A stretch of DNA of 44,243 bases, taken from the NCBI GenBank assembly GCA_903850745.1, contig CAINMH010000095.1, forward strand, positions 1 to 44,243, in the 5' to 3' direction. The notes beneath the pieces were generated by a model that made no database searches, was not told the DNA's origin, and saw nothing but the letters and a program-made list of their open reading frames with translations. Numbering within the stretch: position 1 is the stretch's first letter; every line of letters starts with the position of its first letter. The translations under genes and the position numbers were made by a program. Of this stretch, positions 32,987 through 39,902 are shown piece after piece. This DNA comes from an uncultured bacterium (GTDB lineage: Bacteria > Actinomycetota > Actinomycetes > S36-B12).

Positions 32987-33868
32987 TTAGCGGTGCACCA
33001 CTGCCACTGGAATCTTGGCTTTGTGTAGGACCGACTGGCTGACCGAGCCCAGAACTGCACCCGCCAGTTCGCCGCGGCCTCGAGAACCAACGACGATCAG
33101 CGCGGCATTCTTCCCTGCCTCCACAATGGCCTTCGCCGTATTGCCTTTGATGAGATGTTCTTCCACGTCAACATCGGGGTAGCTACCCCGGAAGCCTGCG
33201 AGCGCCTCCGAAGCCATGCGCTCCTCGTCCGCGCCGAGTTCTTGCAAATTGGGCACCGGCATGGTCGCGGTGGTCCCTAGGACGTCGTGCGTGGAGATGT
33301 CCCACGCGTGTACGGCAAGAAGCCGCAAGCCGTGTCGACTAGCGAAGTCGAAAGCGAACTCAAGCGCGGGAGCGCTCAGCGGGGAGTTATCGATGCCGAC
33401 GACAACACAGTCTGCAGATGGCGAGGGCTCGCCGCGAAGAACCACTGTCGGACACTGTGAATGTGTAGCGACCTGCACGCCGACCGATCCGAGAATCAAT
33501 CCGCGAAAGCCACCCAGCCCGCGTGAACCCACTACTAGAAGTGTCGCGTCGTTGCTTGCTTCGATGAGTGCTGCTGACGGGCTTGCGACAAGAACTTGAT
33601 GTCGCACGTCTAGCTGGGGATGCGCTGCTGCGAGGGCGGCCACCATCTCGAGAAGTGACGCGTCTGCGCTCTCTTGCATCGTCGCGACAACGTCGGCGCC
33701 GACGCTGCTGATGTAGCCATCAGAAAATCCACCGATGGGCGGAGTGAACGCATGCGCCAACACGAGCGGCAATCCACGGGCAACGGCCTCGCGAGCCGCC
33801 CAGTGCGCCGCTGTCTGCGACATCGTCGAACCGTCGTACCCCACCATGACTGCACCGGTGTTACCCAT
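32987..33868 (-). CDS. Universal stress protein with two Usp domains
   Basis: A 293-residue tandem UspA protein, as in actinobacterial Rv2005c/Rv2623-like proteins. The first domain runs from VMVGYDGS to VVGSRGLGGFRGLILGSVG. The second runs from CVVVGIDNSPLSAPAL to VVGSRGRGELAGAVLGSVS. Both have the G-2x-G-9x-G(S/T) ATP-binding loop. Such proteins bind ATP and help dormancy or stress survival in mycobacteria. ATG at 33868 is preceded by GGAGG at proper distance; the longer upstream reading is unlikely. First gene of the minus-strand series usp, methyltransferase, PGRS-like 3, PGRS-like 2. Confidence 0.92.
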   Translation of the reverse strand: MGNTGAVMVGYDGSTMSQTAAHWAAREAVARGLPLVLAHAFTPPIGGFSDGYISSVGADVVATMQESADASLLEMVAALAAAHPQLDVRHQVLVASPSAALIEASNDATLLVVGSRGLGGFRGLILGSVGVQVATHSQCPTVVLRGEPSPSADCVVVGIDNSPLSAPALEFAFDFASRHGLRLLAVHAWDISTHDVLGTTATMPVPNLQELGADEERMASEALAGFRGSYPDVDVEEHLIKGNTAKAIVEAGKNAALIVVGSRGRGELAGAVLGSVSQSVLHKAKIPVAVVHR

Positions 33869-33995
33869 AACTCGCCTCCTGACTCTGCAATTCCCTCTCC
33901 AGTGTGGACCCATTTCGCGCGCATGCGACCCATATCGGTAGGTAAGTCCGGTCATTTCCCGGTCGGGCCACAATGTCGGCAAGCCGCCGCAGGGG

Positions 33996-34001
33996 TACCC
34001 T
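33996..34001 (+). promoter_or_regulatory. Candidate -10 box (TACCCT) for the small Cys-rich gene
   Basis: TACCCT fits TANNNT and would give a leader of about 30 nt with a GAGGAG ribosome binding site before the ATG at 34038. Confidence 0.35.
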
Positions 34002-34037
34002 CGACTTGAGTCTTGGCCAACCGATGAGGAGTTTTCG

Positions 34038-34154
34038 ATGTGTAGCCCTGTCCCCTGTTCTGGTTGCGGCAAGACCACGTGGTCGGGTTGCGGAGATCAT
34101 GCCGATGAGGTTATGGCCAACGTTCCGCTGGAGAAGCGCTGCACGTGCCACTAG
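34038..34154 (+). CDS. 38-residue Cys-rich putative zinc-binding protein
   Basis: A very short gene with a convincing GAGGAG site 8 nt before the ATG. The product has Cys at 2, 7, 10, 18, 35 and 37, and His at 21 and 38. Its core CSGCGKTTWSGCGDH, followed by VP..KRCTC, resembles a widespread family of about 40-60-residue proteins with a CxxCGKxTWxGCGxH core. I take it as a small zinc-ribbon-like protein; the role of this family is unknown to me. A GT4 glycosyltransferase gene starts 19 nt downstream. The six Cys in 38 residues and the good ribosome binding site argue against chance. Confidence 0.78.
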   Translation: MCSPVPCSGCGKTTWSGCGDHADEVMANVPLEKRCTCH

Positions 34155-34160
34155 GCCCGG

Positions 34161-34166
34161 TATCGT
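34161..34166 (+). promoter_or_regulatory. -10 box (TATCGT) for leaderless GT4 mRNA
   Basis: TATCGT lies 7 nt before the GTG at 34174, with no Shine-Dalgarno. The gene may thus be transcribed independently of the small Cys-rich gene. Confidence 0.45.
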
Positions 34167-34173
34167 CGCGTAG

Positions 34174-35484
34174 GTGACTATCGATCCCGGAGCGGCGCTG
34201 TATGACGCCATGCCAGCGGGAGTTCCATGGCGTATTCCTTCGATCGCGCCACTCGAATCTTGCATCGCCAATCGCGGACTACACGTGTTGCATTGGTCTC
34301 GCCCGGACACGTCAAATGGCTACGCGGTCCGCGCGCACGGGCTGCTCACGTCGCTTCGACGAGCGGACTGGGATCCCATCGGCGTCACGCGGCCTGGCTA
34401 TGACCAGCCTGCCGCGGAAGTAGACGGCATTTCCTATCTGCGGTTGGGTGGCCAAGACTCTGCTGATCGCACCACGATCGCCTACCTTGACATTTATCGC
34501 GATCGGCTGATCGAGTTGGCTCGAGAATTGCGCCCGTCCGTCATCCACGCTGCATCTGAGGCCTCCAACGCAGTTGCGACGATTGAAGCAGCGCGCGCGC
34601 TTGATCTCCCGTCCATTTATGAACTTCGTGGCCTGTGGCCGCTTACCCGTCTGGGCCGCGTGCCGGCATCAGTAGGCGAGCCTGACTTCGGCACTTCCCT
34701 ACGACTCGAAGTGGAAGCCGCAAAGGCGGCGGACGGAGTTGTCGCCATCAGCGATCAATTGGCGAACTGGCTCGTTCGACGTGGTGTGTCGAAAGACAAG
34801 ATCATCGTCGTGCCCAACGGGGTTGACACGGAACGATTCACCCCACAACCACGAGACGAAGCACTTGCCGCCGAGCTCGGCGTAACTGACAAGGTAGTTA
34901 TCGGATACGCGGGGTCCATCGTGGAGTACGAAGGCCTCGAAAATCTCTTGCTCGCCACGGCGCGATTGCGACACCTGAAGTCCCGCATGCACGTGCTCAT
35001 CATCGGACATGGCTACCAACTCGATGATCTTCGCCGAATGTCTGCTGGCTTAGGGCTCACTGACCTGGTCACCTTCACCGGTCGCGTGCCACACGAGGAC
35101 ATTGAGCGCTACTACTCCTGCATCGATATCGCGCCCTTCCCGCGCCTGAACCGCCCGCTCACCGACTTGGTGAGTCCGCTTAAACCACTCGAAGTTATGG
35201 CGCAGCGCAAGGCGGTCGTCGTGTCCTCGTGCAAGGGGCTAAAGGACATCGCGTCGGCTGGTGTTGCCCGGTCTTTCCCCGGGACGAGCTATGTGGAATT
35301 GGCCAAAGTCCTTGAGGAGTTGGTCACTGACGACTCTGCTCGCGATGCCCTCGCCCAAGCAGGTTACGAATGGGTGCAGGCAACTCGCCGGTGGGACGAT
35401 GTGACCGTCCCTCTCTATGCCATGCTCACCACATTGTCGGGACAGCAGAAGTCGTCCGCACCGAGCCGAGGAGAAGTCGCGTGA
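34174..35484 (+). CDS. Family 4 (GT-B) glycosyltransferase
   Basis: A 436-residue retaining glycosyltransferase of GT4 type. The N-terminal Rossmann half has LHVLHWSRPDTSNGYAVRAH and YELRGLWPL. The linker IIVVPNGVDTERF is a GT4 hallmark. The C-terminal donor half has VVIGYAGSIVEYEGLENLL, VTFTGRVPHEDIERYYSCID and PLTDLVSPLKPLEVMAQRKAVV, which carries the conserved acidic and Glu residues contacting the nucleotide sugar. No signal peptide; it should act at the cytoplasmic face. The GTG at 34174 is supported by the -10 spacing. The stop overlaps the next gene's start (GTGA), so the coiled-coil protein is a likely partner. Confidence 0.9.
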   Translation: MTIDPGAALYDAMPAGVPWRIPSIAPLESCIANRGLHVLHWSRPDTSNGYAVRAHGLLTSLRRADWDPIGVTRPGYDQPAAEVDGISYLRLGGQDSADRTTIAYLDIYRDRLIELARELRPSVIHAASEASNAVATIEAARALDLPSIYELRGLWPLTRLGRVPASVGEPDFGTSLRLEVEAAKAADGVVAISDQLANWLVRRGVSKDKIIVVPNGVDTERFTPQPRDEALAAELGVTDKVVIGYAGSIVEYEGLENLLLATARLRHLKSRMHVLIIGHGYQLDDLRRMSAGLGLTDLVTFTGRVPHEDIERYYSCIDIAPFPRLNRPLTDLVSPLKPLEVMAQRKAVVVSSCKGLKDIASAGVARSFPGTSYVELAKVLEELVTDDSARDALAQAGYEWVQATRRWDDVTVPLYAMLTTLSGQQKSSAPSRGEVA

Positions 35485-35816
35485 CGCAAGACAGCGAAGC
35501 TCTGGAGATATTGGCGCGTGAAATCGACGTGCTCACCAGAATGCTGCGCAAACGTGAAGAGCAGGTCAACGAATACGCCCAATCCGCCCTGCGAGTCGCC
35601 GAGGCCAATGCCGACCTAGCAGCGCGCACGGCGCGTGCTGAGGATGGGGTGAAACAACTTCGTGACGAGGTCAAGCAGGTTCGGAGTGAGATCTCGCAGG
35701 TTCGTGGCGAGCTGAAGAATGCCAAAGAACAACTCGGCAAGGCCAACTCTCGGGTGAAGTCCATGGAAAGCAGTAGATCGTGGCGTTGGACTCGCTTCCT
35801 CCGCCGCGGGAAATAA
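35481..35816 (+). CDS. Small coiled-coil protein coupled to the GT4 enzyme
   Basis: A 111-residue protein. Residues about 5-95 are a nearly continuous heptad-like coiled coil (LRDEVKQVRSEISQVRGELK and neighbours). The C-terminal ESSRSWRWTRFLRRGK is a basic tail. The S-x-SWR-x-T-x-x-LR motif is frequently seen near the ends of glycosyltransferase-associated proteins. GTG at 35481 overlaps the GT4 stop. It may scaffold or localise the glycosyltransferase; this is inferred from position and shape only. Confidence 0.78.
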   Translation: MTQDSEALEILAREIDVLTRMLRKREEQVNEYAQSALRVAEANADLAARTARAEDGVKQLRDEVKQVRSEISQVRGELKNAKEQLGKANSRVKSMESSRSWRWTRFLRRGK

Positions 35817-35821
35817 TCATC

Positions 35822-36493
35822 GTGACTGATTCGCGTCATGCCGCTTTCGCTTCAACCACGCGGAGTTTCTATCCCCTTCTTGTCGGCCTATTCGTCGGCC
35901 TTCTGCTCATCTCTAATGTGGGTGCAGTCAAGCTCATCACCTTTGGGCCGATCATTGTCGACGGAGGCGCGTTCCTCTTCCCGCTGGTCTACATCGTGGG
36001 TGACGTACTCAGTGAGGTCTACGGATTCAAGGCGACCCGACGCGCGATCGTGCTGGGTTTCGCCGTGTCGATTCTCGCGGCGTTGGTCTTCTGGCTGGTC
36101 CAGATCTCACCTGCAGCAGATGGCTGGGAAAACCAAGCCGCATTCGAATCGATCCTCGGCTTCGTACCTCGAATTGTGCTTGCCAGTGTCTGCGGGTTCC
36201 TTGTCGGCCAGCTACTCAATTCGTACGTACTCGTCAAAATCAAGGAGCGCACGCAGGAAAAGGCCCTGTGGCTTCGACTCCTTGGCTCCACTGTCGTGGG
36301 GGAGTTCGCTGACACGGTTGTCTTCTGCACGATCGCATTCCTTGGCGTGATCACCGGCACCGAGTTCTTGCTCTACGTAGTGATCGGCTATTTCTATAAG
36401 ACGCTCGTTGAGGTCATTCTCTTGCCGGTGTCTTATCGGGTGATTGCTTACGTCAAGCGCAAGGAACCGACCTACGAAGTCGTCCCGGCGTAG
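35822..36493 (+). CDS. yhhQ: Queuosine precursor transporter (YhhQ/VUT family)
   Basis: A 223-residue membrane protein with about six hydrophobic segments. It has family features such as LLISNVGAVKLITFG, FPLVYIVGDVLSEVYGFKATRR (the acidic D-x-x-x-E-x-Y-G motif) and STVVGEFADTVVFCTIAF. E. coli YhhQ imports preQ0/preQ1, and other members import queuine. The gene is convergent with tRNA-guanine transglycosylase and overlaps it by 22 nt, which supports a queuosine-salvage role. GTG at 35822 is chosen as the start, 6 nt after the coiled-coil gene. No strong ribosome binding site is visible, so translational coupling is likely. Confidence 0.9.
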   Translation: MTDSRHAAFASTTRSFYPLLVGLFVGLLLISNVGAVKLITFGPIIVDGGAFLFPLVYIVGDVLSEVYGFKATRRAIVLGFAVSILAALVFWLVQISPAADGWENQAAFESILGFVPRIVLASVCGFLVGQLLNSYVLVKIKERTQEKALWLRLLGSTVVGEFADTVVFCTIAFLGVITGTEFLLYVVIGYFYKTLVEVILLPVSYRVIAYVKRKEPTYEVVPA

Positions 36494-37686
36494 TAGCGGC
36501 CTTCGAACTCGGTGCGATACGCATCGAAGTCCCCGTTCTCGATGCTTGCGCGAATTCGGTCGACCAGAGTCACGATGAAGTGCTCGTTGTGAATTGTCGC
36601 CAGCGTCGAGGCGATCATTTCTTTGGCCTTAAATCCGTGATGGAGATACGCGCGGGTGTAGTGAGTGCATGTGTAGCACGAACAGTCTGCGTCGATTGGC
36701 TCGAAACGTCGACGATTGGCGCTGGTCAGTAGATTGTATCGGCCCGCTGTCGAATACACCGCGCTATTGCGGGCGACCCGTGATGGAGAGACGCAATCGA
36801 AGGTGTCTGCCCCCTGCTCAATCGCAGCGAAGAGGTCATCAGGTTCGCCGATGCCCAGCAGGTGGCGCGGTTTGTTCTCGGGAAGTTCCTCAGTCACCCA
36901 GCCCACGATCGTTCCCAGCTGACTTTTCTCCAGCGCGCCGCCGATGCCGAAGCCATCAAACTCCAACGCCCCGAGGTCGCCAGCCGCCTTGCGCCGCAAG
37001 TCCTCGTACTGAGCGCCCTGAACTACGCCGAAGAGTGCTTGGTATGGCCGATGCGTCCGCGCCAGTGTGAGCCGTTGGTGTTCGGCGATACACCGCAACG
37101 CCCACTCATAGGTGCGATCAAGGGAACGCTCTTGATAGCCGCGGGTGTTCAGCAAGGTCGTGCACTCATCGAAGGCGAACATGATGTCGGCGCCGATTTG
37201 ATGCTGCACCTGCATCGACACCTCAGGTGTGAACCGATGCATGGAGCCATCCAGATGTGACTTGAATGTCACGCCGTCGTCGTCCACGTGCGCGAGTCGA
37301 TCCTTGCCCTCGGCCATCACGTCGTCGTTTTGGTGTCCAGTCACGTCCATCGCGAGGACCTTCTTGAACCCGACTCCGAGCGAGAGCACCTGAAAGCCGC
37401 CACTGTCCGTAAACGTCGGTCCGGGCCAGTTCATAAAGGCACCCAAACCGCCCGCTTCGTCCAGAATGTCTGGGCCCGGTTGCAGATAGAGGTGGTAGGC
37501 ATTTGCGAGCAGCGCCTGCGCACCTAAGTCGGTCATCGACTCTGGCAGCACGGACTTCACGGTGGCCTTTGTGCCCACCGGAATGAAAGCTGGCGTTCGG
37601 ATCACGCCATGGGGGGTCGTGATCGTGCCCGTACGACCGAGGCGACCCTCGAGTCGATGATTGACGTCGTACGCGAATCCAGACAC
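36472..37686 (-). CDS. tgt: Queuine/preQ1 tRNA-guanine transglycosylase
   Basis: A 404-residue TIM-barrel enzyme that exchanges guanine-34 in tRNAs with GUN anticodons for a deazaguanine. Signatures include ITTPHGVIRTPAFIPVGTKA, the first catalytic Asp in FTDSGGFQVLSLG, LFGVVQGAQYEDLR, the nucleophilic Asp region FDCVSPSRVARN, and zinc ligands in DCSCYTCTHYTRAYLHH. GTG at 37686 gives a normal N-terminus; longer readings are possible but lack support. The window contains tRNA-His(GTG), one of the natural substrates. No queuosine biosynthesis genes are present, so salvage of imported base fits. Confidence 0.95.
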   Translation of the reverse strand: MSGFAYDVNHRLEGRLGRTGTITTPHGVIRTPAFIPVGTKATVKSVLPESMTDLGAQALLANAYHLYLQPGPDILDEAGGLGAFMNWPGPTFTDSGGFQVLSLGVGFKKVLAMDVTGHQNDDVMAEGKDRLAHVDDDGVTFKSHLDGSMHRFTPEVSMQVQHQIGADIMFAFDECTTLLNTRGYQERSLDRTYEWALRCIAEHQRLTLARTHRPYQALFGVVQGAQYEDLRRKAAGDLGALEFDGFGIGGALEKSQLGTIVGWVTEELPENKPRHLLGIGEPDDLFAAIEQGADTFDCVSPSRVARNSAVYSTAGRYNLLTSANRRRFEPIDADCSCYTCTHYTRAYLHHGFKAKEMIASTLATIHNEHFIVTLVDRIRASIENGDFDAYRTEFEGRYYAGTTS

Positions 37687-37727
37687 CACGCCATCCAAGC
37701 AGACGGGCAACATCGGCCCAGTCGACC

Positions 37728-37733
37728 TAGACT
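37728..37733 (+). promoter_or_regulatory. -10 box (TAGACT) for leaderless molybdo-protein mRNA
   Basis: TAGACT lies 6 nt before the GTG at 37740 without a Shine-Dalgarno. It sits in the short region shared with the divergent tgt gene. Confidence 0.5.
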
Positions 37734-37739
37734 CGCAAC

Positions 37740-38474
37740 GTGTCCCAATGGCCTGAAGCTGACAACGAGACTCCATGGCGTCCCGATGAGCGCCGCTTTA
37801 GTCGCCGTTCGCTCCTGGGTGTCGGACTCGGTGTTGTCGCCGCAGGTGGCCTCGGGGCATTGGTCTGGCAGGCGACCTCATCGCAGTCGACCTCATCACA
37901 GTCACCGACGGCGATACCGCAACTCGACTCTTCCGATGAATTCGAGTACTACTCAGTCATCGAACCGGTTCCTGTCGTTGCAGCGGCTGACTGGACGATG
38001 ACGGTGGGTGGTCTCGTGGGAGCAGCGAGCACGCTCTCGATGGCAGACTTGCGTGGATTGCCACAGACGGGACTCACCCGCGACTTCCAGTGCGTCACCG
38101 GATGGCGAGTGTCGCAAGTGCCGTGGTCAGGTGTTCTGGTGCGCGATCTGCTGCGCGAGGTCAAGTCCGACTCCAATGCAGGCGCACTGCGCATCACGTC
38201 GTTCGATGGTGTCTATGACGAATCTCTGACGATGGATCAGGCAAAGCGCGACGACATCCTCATCGCTACATCGATGTACGGCAAGCCGGTCTCTCACGAA
38301 CGTGGCGGTCCGGTGCGACTGCTCGTTGCGCCGATGTACGGCTACAAATCGTTGAAGTGGCTAGGCGGCATGGAAGTACAGGCAGAAGTCACGCCCGGCT
38401 ACTGGGAGCGGCGCGGATACGACGTGGATGCCTGGGTGGGGCAGAGCAACGGTCGGAGCGATCAACCCACGTAA
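37740..38474 (+). CDS. Exported molybdopterin (sulfite-oxidase-fold) oxidoreductase
   Basis: A 244-residue protein. A Tat-like signal, FSRRSLLGVGLGVVAAGGLG, is followed by a Ser/Thr-rich linker. The Mo-cofactor domain of the sulfite oxidase/MsrP (YedY) superfamily has the Mo-ligating Cys118 in RDFQCVTGW. ERGGPVRLLVAPMYGYKSLKWLGGMEV and a closing GYWERRGYD are both typical. The substrate is unknown. MsrP-like proteins usually receive electrons from a cytochrome-b membrane subunit, and none is encoded next to it. GTG at 37740 is supported by the adjacent -10 box. Confidence 0.88.
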   Translation: MSQWPEADNETPWRPDERRFSRRSLLGVGLGVVAAGGLGALVWQATSSQSTSSQSPTAIPQLDSSDEFEYYSVIEPVPVVAAADWTMTVGGLVGAASTLSMADLRGLPQTGLTRDFQCVTGWRVSQVPWSGVLVRDLLREVKSDSNAGALRITSFDGVYDESLTMDQAKRDDILIATSMYGKPVSHERGGPVRLLVAPMYGYKSLKWLGGMEVQAEVTPGYWERRGYDVDAWVGQSNGRSDQPT

Positions 38475-38479
38475 AGATT

Positions 38480-39841
38480 TTAGTTGGCGTACTGATCCGC
38501 AACCGTGAGTGCCTCATCAAGAATCACCATGGCCGCTTCGACTTCTGACGCACTCACATTGCACGGTGGAACGACGTGGAGTCGGTTGCCTGCCGGGAAC
38601 AGCAGCAGCCCGCGCTTCTTTGCCTCGGCGAACGCCTTAGCCACTGCGTTGTCGCCACCGTTGAAACTCAGCGGCGCGGCGTACGGCAGTGCTGGTTCGC
38701 GAGTGTCGCGATTCTTGACTAGGTCGAGTCCCCAGAAAACACCCAAGCCGCGTACGTCGCCCACGATGGGGTGTCGTTCGGCAAGGCCGCGCAACGCTGG
38801 CCCAATTGCATCTTGCCCAATTTTGGTGGCGTGCTCCATGGTGCCTTCTTCGTGCATTGCGTCAATCGCGGCACAGATAGACGCCATCGCGACCGGATGT
38901 CCTGAGTAAGTAAGGCCACCCGGGAACACGCGATCCTGGAAGGTCGCCACGATCTTTTCAGAGATGATGACGCCACCTACGGGGATGTAGCCGGAGTTGA
39001 CGCCCTTGGCGAAAGTAACAAGATCTGGGCTCACGTCGTAGTTCTGGTAGGCAAACCACTTGCCTGTGCGACCGAAGCCCGCCATGACTTCATCGCAAAT
39101 CATGACGATGCCGTGCTTATCGCAGAGGTCGCGAACGCCATTGAGATAGCCCGGTGGTGGGGGAATGATTCCGGCAGTGCCAACAACGGTCTCCATCAAG
39201 ATTGCCGCGATCGTGGCCGGACCTTGAAGCACAATCGTCTGCTCTAGGTATTCAAGCGCGCGCTGGCATTCCTCTGCTTCTGATGTGGCGTGGAATGCTG
39301 ATCGGTACAGGAACGGACCGAAGAAATGGACATGGTCTGGGGCAATTTCATTGGGCCAGCGTCTGCTGTCTCCAGTCGCAGCGATCGCTGTGCTGGTGTT
39401 GCCGTGGTAGCTGCGGTAGTAGGAGAGCACCTTGCGCCTACCCGTATGGAGTCGTGCCATCCGAATCGCGTTCTCGACCGCTTCAGCACCGCCGCCAGTA
39501 AAGAAGACTTGAGTGAAATTGTCATTGGATACATCGATGATGCGCTTGGCCGCTTCGCCGCGCACAGCGACGGCATGCTGCGGCGCAACTGTGGCGAGAC
39601 GACCAGCTTGTTCTTGAATCGCCGCGACGATTTTTGGATGTTGGTGGCCGAGGTTGGTGTAGACGAGTTGTGACGAGAAGTCGAGGAGACGGTTGCCGTC
39701 GTAATCCCAGATGTAGGAGCCCTCTGCGCCCGCGATAACCATCGGGTTAAGCGTCGCTTGGGCGCTCCAGGAGTGGAATACATACTTTCGGTCGAGGTCG
39801 AATGCGCGCTTGCCCTCTTCGGGGTTTGCGGTGACGGACAT
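38480..39841 (-). CDS. Class III (omega-type) aminotransferase
   Basis: A 453-residue PLP enzyme of the acetylornithine/omega-aminotransferase class. PLP Lys279 lies in TFAKGVNSGYIPVGG, Asp250 in MICDEVMAGFGRTGKWFAY binds the pyridine nitrogen, and FFTGGGAEAVENAIRMAR binds phosphate. The N-terminal HSWSAQATLNPMVIAGAEG resembles beta-alanine/taurine-pyruvate-type aminotransferases, but the exact substrate cannot be set. ATG at 39841 has GGAG 6 nt before it; a start at 39859 is less likely. The aldehyde dehydrogenase gene ends 61 nt upstream on the same strand. The pair could degrade an omega-amino compound through its semialdehyde. Confidence 0.92.
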   Translation of the reverse strand: MSVTANPEEGKRAFDLDRKYVFHSWSAQATLNPMVIAGAEGSYIWDYDGNRLLDFSSQLVYTNLGHQHPKIVAAIQEQAGRLATVAPQHAVAVRGEAAKRIIDVSNDNFTQVFFTGGGAEAVENAIRMARLHTGRRKVLSYYRSYHGNTSTAIAATGDSRRWPNEIAPDHVHFFGPFLYRSAFHATSEAEECQRALEYLEQTIVLQGPATIAAILMETVVGTAGIIPPPPGYLNGVRDLCDKHGIVMICDEVMAGFGRTGKWFAYQNYDVSPDLVTFAKGVNSGYIPVGGVIISEKIVATFQDRVFPGGLTYSGHPVAMASICAAIDAMHEEGTMEHATKIGQDAIGPALRGLAERHPIVGDVRGLGVFWGLDLVKNRDTREPALPYAAPLSFNGGDNAVAKAFAEAKKRGLLLFPAGNRLHVVPPCNVSASEVEAAMVILDEALTVADQYAN

Positions 39842-39902
39842 GGCGTCTCCAGTTCTCATCGGCGGCAGTGTCGAGTGTAGGCGTCCAGTCCGAGGGTGGG
39901 GG

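Noticed and set aside
33869-34078. A longer N-terminus for the universal stress protein.
   Set aside because: It would overlap the small Cys-rich gene on the opposite strand. GGAGG precedes the ATG at 33868, and the Usp domain begins immediately after.
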